A stretch of DNA of 64,000 nucleotides from Cloeon dipterum. Taxonomy: Eukaryota; Arthropoda; Insecta; Ephemeroptera; Baetidae. This document shows positions 25,851 through 38,285 of the stretch, one piece after another. The position numbers and the translations under genes are program-made. The stretch is from NCBI RefSeq assembly GCF_949628265.1, contig NC_088786.1, positions 25,937,681-26,001,680 on the forward strand, read 5' to 3'. How positions within the stretch are numbered: position 1 is the stretch's first letter; every line of letters begins with the position of its first letter. Below the pieces are notes generated by a model that saw only the letters and a program-made list of their open reading frames with translations, was not told the origin of the DNA and searched no databases.

Positions 25851-28500
25851 CCTGGGTATTCGGGAAAATATATTTTTTCTTTTTCTTTTCTGTTAAATAT
25901 ATATAAAATTTTTCTATGTATAAACTCACATTTAATCAAAAGACAAAACAAAGTGAAACAGTGCCAGATGATATGAGGTTAATTTAGGAAATTTAACAAG
26001 CTCTGCTATAATATTTGTTTACTCTTGCAAAGTGAATACATGAAGTAAATAAAATTCAAAAGGGAATTGCAACATATCTAGCAAAATATGTATTGCAAAA
26101 ACGATAAATTACTTTCTTAAACAATGGAATAGATATTATATTATTTAATTGAAGTTGTTAGTGAAGTATAAAGATATGAGTCCAGCTATTATGTACTTTT
26201 ATTCAGCCAAATGTTTTATTAAAATTTATTCTTGTTTTCCTTTCTCTTTTTATATTTGACGTGATTAAAATCATACTCTTGCAAGCAAAATTGCAAATTA
26301 AAAGTGATCCGTTACGAATTAAAAAATGCATTCTTATAGTTCAATCGAACTGTTTAGATCAATGGAAACGCTTCTCTAGATCGGCAGAGTGTAATTTTGC
26401 CTAGCCCAGATGAGATATGTTATAGAAATGGCTACGATCCATATTTATAGTTACTACATGAATTCGACAATTATTCGCGATTAAATTGCTTCACATCTAT
26501 CATCACGTTCCGCAATAACCATGAGCAAGTCGGCGTGGCAAATTGAGCTTCACTGCTGAGCGCCTGGCCGTAGCCAATCAGGCAAATTGTTGGGCACACG
26601 AGTCGTGCAGGTTGCCTAGCTCCAATGCGTCTTTTTTACGCTCCATGATACATCAATGCAAAGTTGGTCGAGTGCCATGTAGGCTGGAGCCGAGGAAAGC
26701 AGGCGGACAAAAAGCCTACTCGTGTTTTTCCTTGCTCTATTCTTGCTCCCATCTCAGGCTCCAACTGCTGGATACAATGTAGAGTAGCAAAAGAACAATG
26801 AATAATTTCGCACATCGCGACGGCAGAGCCGCCGCAGAAAACCCCGCACTGCAGTGTTTCCATTTCACAGTGGCGCAGCAAATTATGGGACCCAATTTAA
26901 TTTATCGTCCTCGGACCCATTGAGCAAAAACTGAATTAAATTAATTTACGAATTTTTGTTTTATTAGATTGCTGTTATGTTTCAAGAGAAATTCTGATGA
27001 TACATCATATTTTAAATCATTTTCAAAAGAAATACCCACCGACTGTGCGTTAAGAGTAATTTTAGCGGCCCCTCAGCATTTCGAGGCACTAAAAAAGATG
27101 ACTAGTCAGAATATTGCAAGCGTCGTCTGAAGAAGAAAGAAGAGCGACAGTGCGGCGGAAGAGCGAGATGGCCGGGCTGGAATAGGGAAAAATAGGAAAG
27201 TTGCAACAAAAGAGAACGGCGGGGGAGCAAAACTAACTTGCTGACACATCCCTGCAGGAACATGAAAACTTTTTATGTCGCGCGCGCGTTCCGCTCTATT
27301 AGAGGCGCCCGGCATGTCAAACAGCGCGCGCGGCACATTCGCACACCCCATTCTGATTGATTGTATCAGCGAATCAAAACTCATCCGCAACGCACACAAT
27401 GCCGCCCTGCCATTTCTTCGCCTTCAGATCCAATCTCCGCAAACTGTCTGATTGCTGCCATTCGTCTTTCCTCCTCCAGCTTTCCCAGGACAAATATTTT
27501 GGCAGAGATTTTTTTGGAGATTGGCTTTTACCCTGCCTTTTTGTAAAATAAATATTTGCGAGCGCAATGTCTAGCAACGATATTTTTTATGCATTATTGC
27601 ATGTTGAGAGTGCACTTTTACAATGTGCTTTTTTTATACAGTTTTACTGCTATATATTTTTATGCTATTGAAAAAAAACACAGTTTTGCTATGGCTTTCC
27701 ATATTTTTTTGGATCGGAATATTACACTCGTGACAGTTGAACATAAAGCAAAAAGGAACACGAAATTCCCCATATTTCGATGCCATCTCGGATCTTGCCA
27801 TAGAAGGAACCAATTTTAACGCCCATCTGGCCAACACTGATTTTAATTATTATTTATTCAGACACTTTGTCATAATAAATTAATGTTTTATCACAAGTCA
27901 ATTACAAATTAAAATCATGTGAGAATGGACGACTCTTCAGGAAAACAATTGACTAAGACCCTGGCGGAGAAAGCCGAAGTGAGCCCAGATATTTTCATAT
28001 TTTTACTTCTTTATTATTAGTTAAAAAAATTTTGTTTTGCTGTCGCGAAAAACAAATCGCTAAGAGATGCACTGGCTTTAACGATTATTCAGCTGCCTTG
28101 ATTCCATTCCCGTTAGTGTTTTACATTTAAATTAAATTATGTCATCGGAGAATTTTTATTTCATTAAGCTATATTTAGATCTTGTTTGGTGTTGTTTGTC
28201 AATCAAAAATGTACTTTTTGCAGGGTGGCTATACCTATGAAAGAAAGAACCTCACTATTTCATGTCTCAAGATAGACTATTTTGTTTCTCCATATGCACT
28301 CTCTGCGTGTAAAACATTAATAAAATGTTTTAGTATAATAACTAGGAAATAAATTATTGATAGATTGAGAATTTTTCCACGAGGGTGTTCAGCCAGCATA
28401 TAATTAAAAAAATTATACAGAGAAATATATTTTCCTTTTAAAAAGTTCAACATTTTTAGAAAGTCATGTTCATGATTTTACAAGATGCGACGATGCATTA
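25851..28500. other. AT-rich DNA with a GC-richer block at 26.5-27.5 kb
   Basis: No coding family is recognised. The 26.5-27.5 kb block has balanced composition and short open frames on both strands. Flanking DNA is AT-rich. Confidence 0.3.
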
Positions 28501-28501
28501 A

Positions 28502-28633
28502 GATGAAAACACTTGTTTTTATATTTCTAGGTTTGATCTTGTATTTTTCTTAACGAAGAACAAAGATTGCGCTTAAACATTGCTCTTTAACATAGAAAAA
28601 ACAAGATCAAACCTACAAAAAAGAGTTTTCGTC
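28502..28633. repeat. Long imperfect hairpin (miRNA-like or foldback repeat)
   Basis: A perfect 15-bp stem pairs 28528-28542 (TAGGTTTGATCTTGT) with 28601-28615. It continues inward for about 7 bp after a one-base bulge. Outward there is an imperfect segment in which GATGAAAACAC pairs with GAGTTTTCGTC. The terminal loop is about 40 nt. The shape could be a pri-miRNA or a decayed foldback element. I see no known miRNA seed and no flanking duplication. Confidence 0.5.
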
Positions 28634-31600
28634 AAATATTTATCTAAACATACCAGTCTAGTCCATAAACTCCCTCGCGGTTAAAATTTGAGTTTTAAGC
28701 ATCTAAAAATGCCTTTAGATGCATCATATATTACCATGTGATCCCTTAAAATTGAGGTAAGTACACAATAGATAGTATTCTGCTGATGCGTTTCGAATTC
28801 TTATGGAAATTTTTGCGTATTTGCTATTGGATATGTTTAAAAGCTTTCCGAGAGAATTTGTTCAAAATTTAAGAAAGTGTTCCATAAATATTAGTTTATC
28901 ATTACCCCCCAACGCGTCCAGAAAAATTGTGTGGCGTTCGGCTCTCGCACGATGAAAAACGTCGAGATTTGTGAAGCAAATTGAGTAAGCATGCATTGAT
29001 CGTTATTTGGGTGGAGCAGCATAAAATTCGGCGACAGGCTAGAAAGTCAGCGGGCGATGAGGCGATCTAATCTAGTTATTGAGAGCAAAGATTTATTGCC
29101 GGCGTCCTGCACGCATGAGAGTGTGTGCATTCATGCCAGTGCTCCCCCCTGATGAAAGAAGTCTGCTGCCAGCATTTTCGGGGACCAAAATTATGTGCAT
29201 CTATTTATTTATTTATTTTGTGTGTGTGTGTGTCCCGGCGGCATGCGGCGAATGGGAAAATGTATTCTTTCTCTTTATGTCATAAAATGGGAAGAGGGAA
29301 TTGATAAGATTGCAGAAGCAATCCTGTTATATGTGCGGTTTGGTCAAGGGAGATTCTCCTTATAGCGATTCCCATTTTTCGCGCGACAAACAGACCACAC
29401 ACGAGTGCAAACAAAGTCTATTTTGTGCTAAGCTCGTTAGCGTATACGGTTACGCATACAATCTAAATGGACAGCAGATCAAAAGGTCAGGACAACAAAA
29501 GAAGAGGTCCCTCTTCTTATTGAGCAGGAATTGAACGGTCACAAGTGCAAAGTGAAGCTTTTGATGCTTTAGGGGATTATAAGGAACCTATATTCTAAAT
29601 GAGAACGTTATTTTGACAACAAATTCTATTCTGGAAGTTATGGCTTTTTGTGGAGCCATCAACTAAGAAATAAAATATTATTCACATGATAGCTAGGATA
29701 GAAAATTTTATGGCAAAAATGGAAATGAGGTGTTATTCTTGACGGCTATAAAAGACTTGTTAAAACGGACTTGAAAGGGATATCCTCAAATTTTTCCTGA
29801 CATCTAAAGTATTATTTTCGCTGAGCCAGTTCGGCGCAGATTTCTGCACGATTGCCTTCAGAATTTTAAATTAATGTTTAAGCTAAATGATTTTATTGTT
29901 GTCAAATTTAAATCGCGTTTAATTGATTGAATTTCATTTGACGAATTTTACAAGTTTGGTGCCAAAATAATAATTTCTCAAATTGGAATTCCTGAAGGAA
30001 TGAAAATATAAGATAGAACTCTGAATAATTGATCCTCTACTTCCTGGAGCTAAAAATAATCAAGTTATTAATTCACTAACCCAGCTAGACGACTCATATT
30101 GTGCGAAATTCAGGATGACAAAAATGCGAAACGTTATTATGCATTTGAAAATGGTTTGATGTTTTTTTCACATTTCATAATTCAATGCCCTAGAAAAACT
30201 ATTAGATACACATATAGTTTTTGTGCCAATACCAGAGAAATTCCTTATGTGTCTCTAAGGAATTCAACAATGCATGTTCAATAAAATCTAGCTTAATCAT
30301 TTGAATCCATTTTGAGAGACAATTCTGTTTCCTCTTTAAAATATAACATTCTCTACAAAAAATGTGGCATGAATTTCTTGCTGTCGTAAAGTGAGAGTGG
30401 CACTTTTGTTATGGAATTAATTATTTACTCGGTGGGTATCCTTCGCTCCCCTGTGTGATAACATGCTCGTGATAAGATACCGCATAAGCCAAGCAGAGTG
30501 ACAAGCGTACGCCACTACGCAACGTAAATCACGTGTCTCTCAGGTCACAAGCGAGGAAAACCACGCTTGTGGTAATGTTACTTCTTGACTAAACCTCAAA
30601 TTCTGAATCCAGAAGTTTTTGTTGGGAATACGATAAATGTCACAAGTAAAAACTGACGAATTTGAAATAATTTATTAACAAGAGTTACTGGGATACTTTT
30701 TCCTGTTGAACTCTCTATGGTTCTCATTTCGAATAATAAGTCAGATTTATTCGAGATTTTATTTACAGAGTAAGAATTTGATGCACTTTAACGAGATGAA
30801 AACTGCTCGTTGGTTTTACGTAAAATTTGATCTTAAAATGCATACAAAACACATCAGTTAAAATGATTTAAAAGATTACGTTATTTTCCTTTTTGCATAT
30901 TTTACTAATTCTAATAATTGCATTTGGTTTGAAACTAGTAAAATGTTTCACGTTTTATCAAATTGATGAAATTAAGATTAAAGGTTTGAAGTTGCCGTGG
31001 ATTAGCAATATCTTTCAAGCGTGTTTGCAAATAGAGAGCAAGTGATCAGATGAATTGCATTTTTTATTAATGTGTAAAAAAATCAATTATGTTGCAAACT
31101 ATATTTGGAACAGTCACTGGTTTATATATATTAACTATTACCAAACTGATTTTTTTTAAATAAAAACGGATGTTACTTTGCCTTTTAGCGTTCAAAAATT
31201 GTATTCAATTTTTATTTTTACGTGGTTATGTAGTATTCTGTCAATATAAACATCAAGTTTAAATTTTATAAAAACAAACAATTTCATTCAACATTTGGGG
31301 CATTTTTATTTTCTTATGTTGAAATGAGACAAAGGAATGCAGTGGGGGAATATTGCAGAGAAGGCAAGAGCTTGGTGCTGGCCTGCACATTTGAGTAAAT
31401 TATCCAGCAGACGGCAGGAAAAAAATGTTGTCCTCGCATGTTTATTCCAAAAGAGTGGCGAGCCGAATACAGATCCATGCAAAGGAGCAGGGAGGGACCA
31501 ATAAAGAGAGAGCACCGAGTTGCCTTTCCTCAGATGGTCATGAGAGCAGGACCGCATGTCAACTGGTCCAGCCAGCACTCAGCATCCCACTTGACTCGCT

Positions 31601-33000
31601 TTTTTAACTACTGCCGCTGGAGCAAGAGAGCGTGACGTCACACCCAAGACACGCACACAGCAATTGTTATTTTAGAGTGGCCCTTTATTGGTGCCTCGGC
31701 CGGCCGACCAACCGACCGACGACACATAAATAAAATACGCACACGACGAGAGACAAGCGAGTGTCTCCAGCTGCCAGATGTAATTCCGACTTGCAGCTTG
31801 ATGAGCTCGCACACCCGTTCCATTTCGCTTTTATTGTTGCTCGTCGACATCTTGCAAATTAACCGGCTGACTTGCATCCTTTGCTTTATTTTCAATTAAA
31901 ATTTGTCCCTTTTGACTGTTGATTTAAATTCTTTTGAAGGTCGTTTTGAGATTTAAATGGTCCAAATATGAAGAAGTCACGATTCAACTTTCACTCCTCT
32001 CTAGCCTCTTTCCATAAATTATATATATTGCCTTAAACATTCAAGTTCAGAATGATTAATTAATTTACTATAACTTTGCTGGCTGATTACGCATCGGATT
32101 AAATAATGTGTGTTTGTATATTTATAATGGTGCCGTCGTGCAAGACACAATAAAGCAGTTTTCCTCTCTGCGGTGCGGCGAGTGTAACCATAAAAGGAGC
32201 ACTGAACGGGGTCAAACCGTACTCGCTCTGTGGGCAGACACATACAGCGAGCCAGCTTTTTGACATAAGATCTTTTTATACCATCCGCTATGTCCACTAT
32301 TCAAAAGTCGGCTTCGACTGTCGGCGTATCGATCGAATTTTTAGCCTACAAAGAGGTCGATCAGAACAGTCATGTTGCTACGAATTGGTTTGTGCGGAAA
32401 AAAATCAATTCGGGGCTGGGGAAAAGACAAAAATTCAAGGAAAATTGTTGATTTTTATTGTTGTTCACAAGTTGTATTAACAATAAAATAAGTAACAATA
32501 AATTAGGAGAAACGTTTTGTTAAATATATTATAAGAACTAAATATATACCAGGAGTGTTTTTGTTTGTTAATAAACAACAATATAATACCATACATAATT
32601 ATTATTGGTCTAAACATAAATAAAAATTTTAAACATATCAATATTTTTATTTCCCCCTCTTTGAATTTCAATTTTAATAATGGAAACATAGGTTAAAATT
32701 TAGAAATAACTGGACTCACTTAAAAATATTAAATGGTATAAAATCTTATGAGGTTTAATAATGTTTCTTGTTGCACTACAAATTAAAATTGTGTAATGTT
32801 TAAAAAAATGTGTTAAACTTAACACATTTAACACAGCTCCAAATTAAAATTAGTTGTTAGTATACAAATTGAAAAAATATTCATTGAATTAAACTAAAAA
32901 GTGGTGGAAATTCTAGATGATATTAGTACGAGGTTTAAGCAATGTATTGCCGGTTGCCATATTTACAGGTTGGGAGCGCACTGCTCGGCGAGTCCCCTAG
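28634..33000. other. AT-rich desert with a GC-richer block at 31.4-31.9 kb
   Basis: No gene is recognised. Small structures include an (ATTT)n/(TG)n run at 29202-29233, an 8-bp hairpin near 30548-30572 (CACAAGCG/CGCTTGTG) and a near-perfect palindrome at 32806-32829 (AAATGTGTTAA with its complement). Confidence 0.35.
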
Positions 33001-33058
33001 CGGCAGTGGTGGCACACTAATTGGCCACCTCTGAAAACCATCCATCAGATGCACTCTC

Positions 33059-33315
33059 AGTCCAAGATCGCGACAAGAAACGCACGCCGAGGTTGTTCCC
33101 TGCGCCCAAATTTCACACCCAGCCCGCAGCAGGCGGCCAGTGTCAGAAGAGCAGTGTTTTGGCCGCCGAATCGCGCCGGAGACGCGGCCGAGTGGCCGAA
33201 TTCACCCGTCGAGCCGTCAATTATGTGCCTTACCTGAACCCAGTCGGCTGCCTTTTCGACCGGATTCGGATATCGAGTGCCTTGGCCGACGCCAGACCGG
33301 CCCCCTTTCGAATCG
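33059..33315 (+). promoter_or_regulatory. Candidate core promoter and non-coding first exon
   Basis: A TCAGT arthropod initiator lies at 33057-33061, with an inverted CCAAT about 40 bases upstream. It is followed by about 255 nt of GC-rich sequence ending in a near-consensus donor, AATCG followed by GTAAGT, at 33316. This is the best leader-exon-like arrangement in the desert. If real, its downstream partner on the plus strand could be the talin acceptor at 56587 or the small-ORF acceptor at 47428. The open frames across it look composition-driven. No transcript evidence is available. Confidence 0.3.
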
Positions 33316-34740
33316 GTAAGTAAACGCAGCGTGCGCCCCCGCGGGGGCCGCGTGCCGTCCCCGCTCGGGGGCGGCCCGCCTCGGCGCTTGGCATGCTCTC
33401 GGAGCTGGCGCGATCGATCGCCTCTCACAGGCCACCGCCTACTCGCCCCTTCGGTCCGCCCCCGGCCGCCCCCTGACGGCCGGACGAGGCGGCCACCGCC
33501 GCCCCCGCGCCCTTTCGGCCTCCACAAGCCCGCGAGACGCTTCGGCATGGCCAGGGGGTGGCTACGAGGGCTGTCAGCGCGTCTTTTCTTCACATTTGGT
33601 GGCCTTCTGCTCGCCATATGATGTTATTGACAGTATCTCGCAGCCAAGTGAGATGCAGCTGGCCTTTTTGGTTCGCAGGTGTGAAAATACTCTGCTGCCT
33701 CCAAGCTCTTTCACAATGCATCCGTTATTTGTCGGCGATTTTCTCTCTTTTTTACTACCCTTTAGATTGTTTCTCGAACATCGGCCTTTTTCGTGCGTGG
33801 GTGGTGTGATTGCTGCGTTTCTAAATTTCTTTAGGCTTCAGAGATGATTTTTAAAACAAATTTAAATGGTTTGATCTCACTATACCCTCCGAAAAGTATT
33901 TATACTTTTTATTAAACTATTTGCATTGCTCTCTGCATGCTATATTATTTCAGGAATGTTTTCAATTTCTCATGCTTTCGTAGCCCGGCCTGTTTCTCCA
34001 TTGCCTAAAGGAGAAAATAATAAACACTCGAAACGACATTTTTGCCGTGACTTTAGCCTCTGAAATGAATTTTTGTTCGAGTTGTCACCATGAAACACGT
34101 CATTTTTCCCACAAGTAAGGAAACATAATATTAACTAATATTGCACTTTGAAACGCTGGGAGGAAACAGTGCACATATTTGCAGTAAGTAAATTTGTGTA
34201 AATAATCTTCAACAAGAGAAGAAATCCGGTGACTAATCACCATCTAATCTTCACGAGGAAAAACGTCATTATTTCATTAGGATGTGTAAATTTTCCTGGC
34301 TCTGAACGGTGGACGTCCGTCTCGAAATATAGCCAAAGAGAAACAATTAAAAGTGTGTCCGTCAGCCTCTGCGGAATTAGGCTCGTGATTCACTAAGTTC
34401 AAGCAAGAGTAGGAGATGCGTGACGTCATGTTCACAATAAATAACATTACGTTAGCGGCGCGAAAGATCTAGTCAGTCGGTTGGGCATGCAGGCAGGTTT
34501 CCCCGAACAGCTGCGGCCTTTGTGTAAAAAAAGAGATGGATTGAAAAAGACGCCGTCCTGGGTTTGTCGGTGACGTCACTCGAGCAATGCACAAGCCAAG
34601 GGTTAACTTACGCTTATAGCTGACGATCGACCTACAGAACGGTGTCCTTCTGCGAAACATCAACCGCGATGACTGCACGCCTTTTGTTTGTTTCGCGCCT
34701 TCCAGCAAATGAGCATTGCATCAGATAGGAAAAATAGCAG
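33316..34740. other. GC-rich tail of the candidate promoter block, then AT-rich DNA
   Basis: Sequence to about 33.55 kb is very GC-rich, with runs of CCG/CGG and open frames on both strands that reflect composition. The remainder is AT-rich with no recognised feature. Confidence 0.35.
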
Positions 34741-34741
34741 T

Positions 34742-35159
34742 TTTATTCCAAAGAGAAAAGTAAAAAATCAAAGAAAAAATGAAAAAATAAATGGGCTCAT
34801 TTCAGACAAGCACAAGAAGAGATAAAACGTTGCTAGATTCTAGAAAATTTAATGACTAAACGACTTTGATCGCCAACTCATGAGTTATTACAGCTGTGAA
34901 AATAAATGGCGCTTCTTTCCTTCTTAATCTGTCTGATATGTGAAAGTCGCCATCTTCATCGATTGATAGCCCTGGCAGCTTTCGCGAATCAATTAAAGGT
35001 CGTTGGCGTTGGATCGGAGCGGCCTTGCGTCCGTCTTGTCCGCGATGCAAACGAGCCATGACATTTGCGAATAGTTGCCGAAGACTGGCGCGTGCGTTCG
35101 TATCTGTCGACCGAGTCGCTCGGTTATTTGAGTTTGTTGATGGTAATCCAATATTAATC
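34742..35159 (-). other. Candidate terminal exon of a secreted-peptide-like gene
   Basis: A minus-strand open frame (ATG at 35173, stop at 34856-34858, 105 codons) has a possible acceptor at 35160-35161 and an AATAAA at 34747-34742, 109 nt past its stop. The translation reads like a peptide precursor. An Arg-bounded, helix-prone segment (about residues 22-47, centred on ASLRQLFANVMARL) is followed by GRK, the amidation-plus-dibasic cleavage pattern. Further basic sites RK and RRK come later. No signal peptide is present, so an upstream exon would be needed. I do not recognise the peptide family. Chance ORFs of this length are common in the window, so confidence is low. Confidence 0.25.
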
Positions 35160-38140
35160 CTAAAAAGCCTCATCTCGCCGTCTGTCTCTCGAGATATCTC
35201 GTTTCACAGAGCAGCGTGTATTTTGCTTCCATCTCATCTCGCCATGCGCTTTTTGTTCTCGTCCGCCTGCCTGCGTGGAAACACTTTCTTCTGGTAATGA
35301 AAGAAGCGAGCTAGCCTTTCCACCCCTTACATCATTTTTTGCACCATTGTCTCGGCAAAAAATAAATGACACTCGCCTGACAAGCGGATGTTTTCTTGCG
35401 GCGCGCTAGATTAGTGAGTGAGTGCCTCTTTCTTCTTCTTCTTGCACTTACGGTTCATCCTCGCCGCGCGTTTGATGGATAGATGAAGAGGTCGCCGGCT
35501 CGATTTTTTTGCCAAATTGCTTGATATGCTGACTTCCGATAATATACTGATTCAATCGTATCAATTTATTAAAGAGGGTCTGAATTAATAATATTTACTC
35601 TTGGAGTTGGGTGGCCTTTCTTTTTATTTCGGTAATTGCTCAATAAGCCAGAGAACCAAAATAGCCAAAACCTGATACACGAGCAGCAGTAAAATATGCC
35701 TTCGGCTGTTAAATTCAAAATAATTTACGACCTGTTTATGACTCCATTTCTGCGCGCAGATTTGTATCTGACGGTTTGACTTCTAATTGGAACTTTTATT
35801 GTGTTGGTGGTTTTAATTTTTGCCAAACAGCATCAATTAAATTTATGCAAACGAGCAGTTGGCTTTCGCGCCAGATGAACCAGGAAAATCCATTAACCGG
35901 CTGAGCTGCGTGGAAACTGGAAGGCATACACAAGCGAAAAGCGACTTTTCCCTTTCAGAATGACAACGTAAATAGGGCACACATATAAATATTACGGCCA
36001 CGTACCTAGTATACTCAGAAAGTCGTAAATCATCTTGCCGCGGGCGAATAAATCCGACGCAGCAAGTGACTTTCGGTCTCTAATCCCGAGCCACGTCGGC
36101 AATAAGGAGCTGAAATTAGCCCCGGCACCTTGCCGCATTCATATTCCGTGTCAAAGCAAATTCACTTGTAGGCAAACAAGATTCGGAATGAGCAGCAAGC
36201 AGCGACATTCAATCCACCTTTCCCCCTGCTCGAGAGCGTGTGCAGTGCATTAACGGGTTGCCCAGCCAAGCCCCAGCCCGAGGAGCGCGCACAAAGGCGG
36301 CCCTTTTATTCATCTTTTGGACGCGTGCTTGTGCTCCGTGAATTTAAACTGCCTCGCTGCCTCAGATAAGCCGGTCCGCTGGAGAAGTTGTGCACTTGGC
36401 AAGAGCAGCTCAAGCCACAGCCTGCATAATCTTGATAATTACCAGCTCGCGAGCAAATTTAAACTCAATTCCAAGAGATTATGCACGCACAGGGTGAGCT
36501 GATTTGCGCGGAAAAGCTTGCGGGAAAGCAACATTTTGTTTGCCTCGAACGACCCGAGGCGAGAGTCACGCTGTTGCTCCGCTGGCTACTCAAATCCCGA
36601 ATTGTATTCCGATTAGCAACTTCTCCTTGGGGTTCAACTAACTTAAGGTCGAATCGGAATGGATCTAAAAATACGAATGTCCAATTAGAGACTTGAAAAT
36701 GTATTGAATAGGAATGACGCTGCAAAACCCCAAAAATCCTTGTTGACATTGCACAAACCAATTTTAAAGGCTTGAGTTGCATCCAACAATAACCTCGGTA
36801 AAACTGATTTTTGTTTTTAGAATGTATATGGCCACAAAGTTTGTTAGCTTTTCAAATAGCAGGCATTCGCTCCTTTTACTTATAATCATGTTTTATTTAG
36901 TTAAACAAAGTTTTCTAAAATTTAATGGAAAAATCCCTGTATTAAGGCACACGATGTTGATTTTGATCAAATAGCTATTAAAACTTAGTCAGGCTCTGTA
37001 ATTCTTCAATGAAGCAAACAATCCAAATTTCTTTCAATTGTTTTTAAGCTAAATATCCTTGGAAACTAGTGACAAAAAACGAAACTCTACATTGATGTCT
37101 AATCTTTAAATAAAATACGGAACTTTTTAATCGTTTTAATCACATTCGGAACTTCCTCGTTTGGCAAGCTTGATAAAAATATATTTTTAAGCCACGTAAA
37201 AAGGTCGTGAACTTTTATCAAATAAATCCAATTTAATCTCATGTATGAACGCAGACCACAAATGAAGAGATTCAAATAGAGAATTTTATTCTAGAGAGTC
37301 AATGAATAACAAGACTACATTGATTTCAGATTTATTTAATTTAACTCGACTAGTTTCGGCGAATCCAGAACAAATCAATATTTTACACCAATATAAATTG
37401 TTTTCAAAATTAAAATATACAATTAATATAACAAAGTACCTATTTCATGAGTAGGCCACATTCGGCTCAACAAGACCGAATTAAACAGAAAAATATGCTT
37501 GTTACAAACAGCTACTCAAATAGTGCAGGGGACTGCAATGTTCCGCAGCAACAAATTTTCCTTTTCAGCCAGTAAAATCCCACTAAGGAGGTGGCTTGTA
37601 ATTCATTAACCTCTCAAAAATGCATGCCTCGAGTGAAAATTTTCCTCGAGAAATAATATTAGGTTTATATTGATTGAACTTTTAACAAAAAGGTGTGGCA
37701 TTTTCTCGTCATTTTATATCGCTGCTTGATTGAAACATTTCTACGCGGTGGCGGATCACGCACGCACAAAGCACATTCGCTGCTGCTCGCTGCAGAATCG
37801 CCGTGTTTATATTCCGAGGCACGTTTGACAAATAAAGCACACGCTCAGAGCGCGGGTAATCCTTGCCGCTCCCGGAGCACACAGCCGCCGAAATGCCCGA
37901 GCATTAGTGATATTGAGTAAAAGCGGCAGTGCAGGCTCGAAAATTACAGCAAAAGTTGTCCGCTCGATGTTGTGAGGAATGCCGCGGCAGTTTGGCACTA
38001 GCTGCATGTGGAAGAGGCCTCGCGTGTTCCCGGAAAAGGTTACAGAAAGGAGCTGCGAGTCGCGTTTTTTTTTACAGCTTCTGATATTTTTCTGTTTGTG
38101 ATATCATAAAATCGGGGCCGTCTAGAAAAATATTTCGCAG
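35160..38140. other. Intergenic, alternating AT-rich and GC-richer blocks
   Basis: Balanced blocks lie at about 35.9-36.7 kb and 37.7-38.0 kb. Only short open frames without domain resemblance are present, and no RNA gene is seen. Confidence 0.3.
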
Positions 38141-38146
38141 GCCAAT

Positions 38147-38285
38147 ACAAGCTTTCAAAATGGAAAAATATTTAAATAAAATCAAAGCTGCAGATATTTT
38201 TAATGTATTTACAAGCTTTCAAAATGGAAAAATATTTAAATAAAATCAAAGCTGCAGATATTTTTAATGTATTTACAAGCTTTCA
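38147..38285. repeat. Perfect 64-bp tandem duplication (2.2 copies)
   Basis: Two identical 64-bp units start at 38147 and 38211 (each beginning ACAAGCTTTCAAAATGG), followed by an 11-bp partial third copy from 38275. The absence of any difference between copies indicates a very recent duplication, or possibly an assembly artefact. Confidence 0.9.

Noticed and set aside
32806..32829. AAATGTGTTAA palindrome as a terminator or operator
   Set aside because: The context is eukaryotic and AT-rich; an 11-bp palindrome with almost no loop is expected by chance here.
33057..33617. 186-codon minus-strand Arg/Gly-rich ORF
   Set aside because: It runs antisense through a very GC-rich block where stops are rare; the repetitive Arg/Gly/Pro content is a composition effect.
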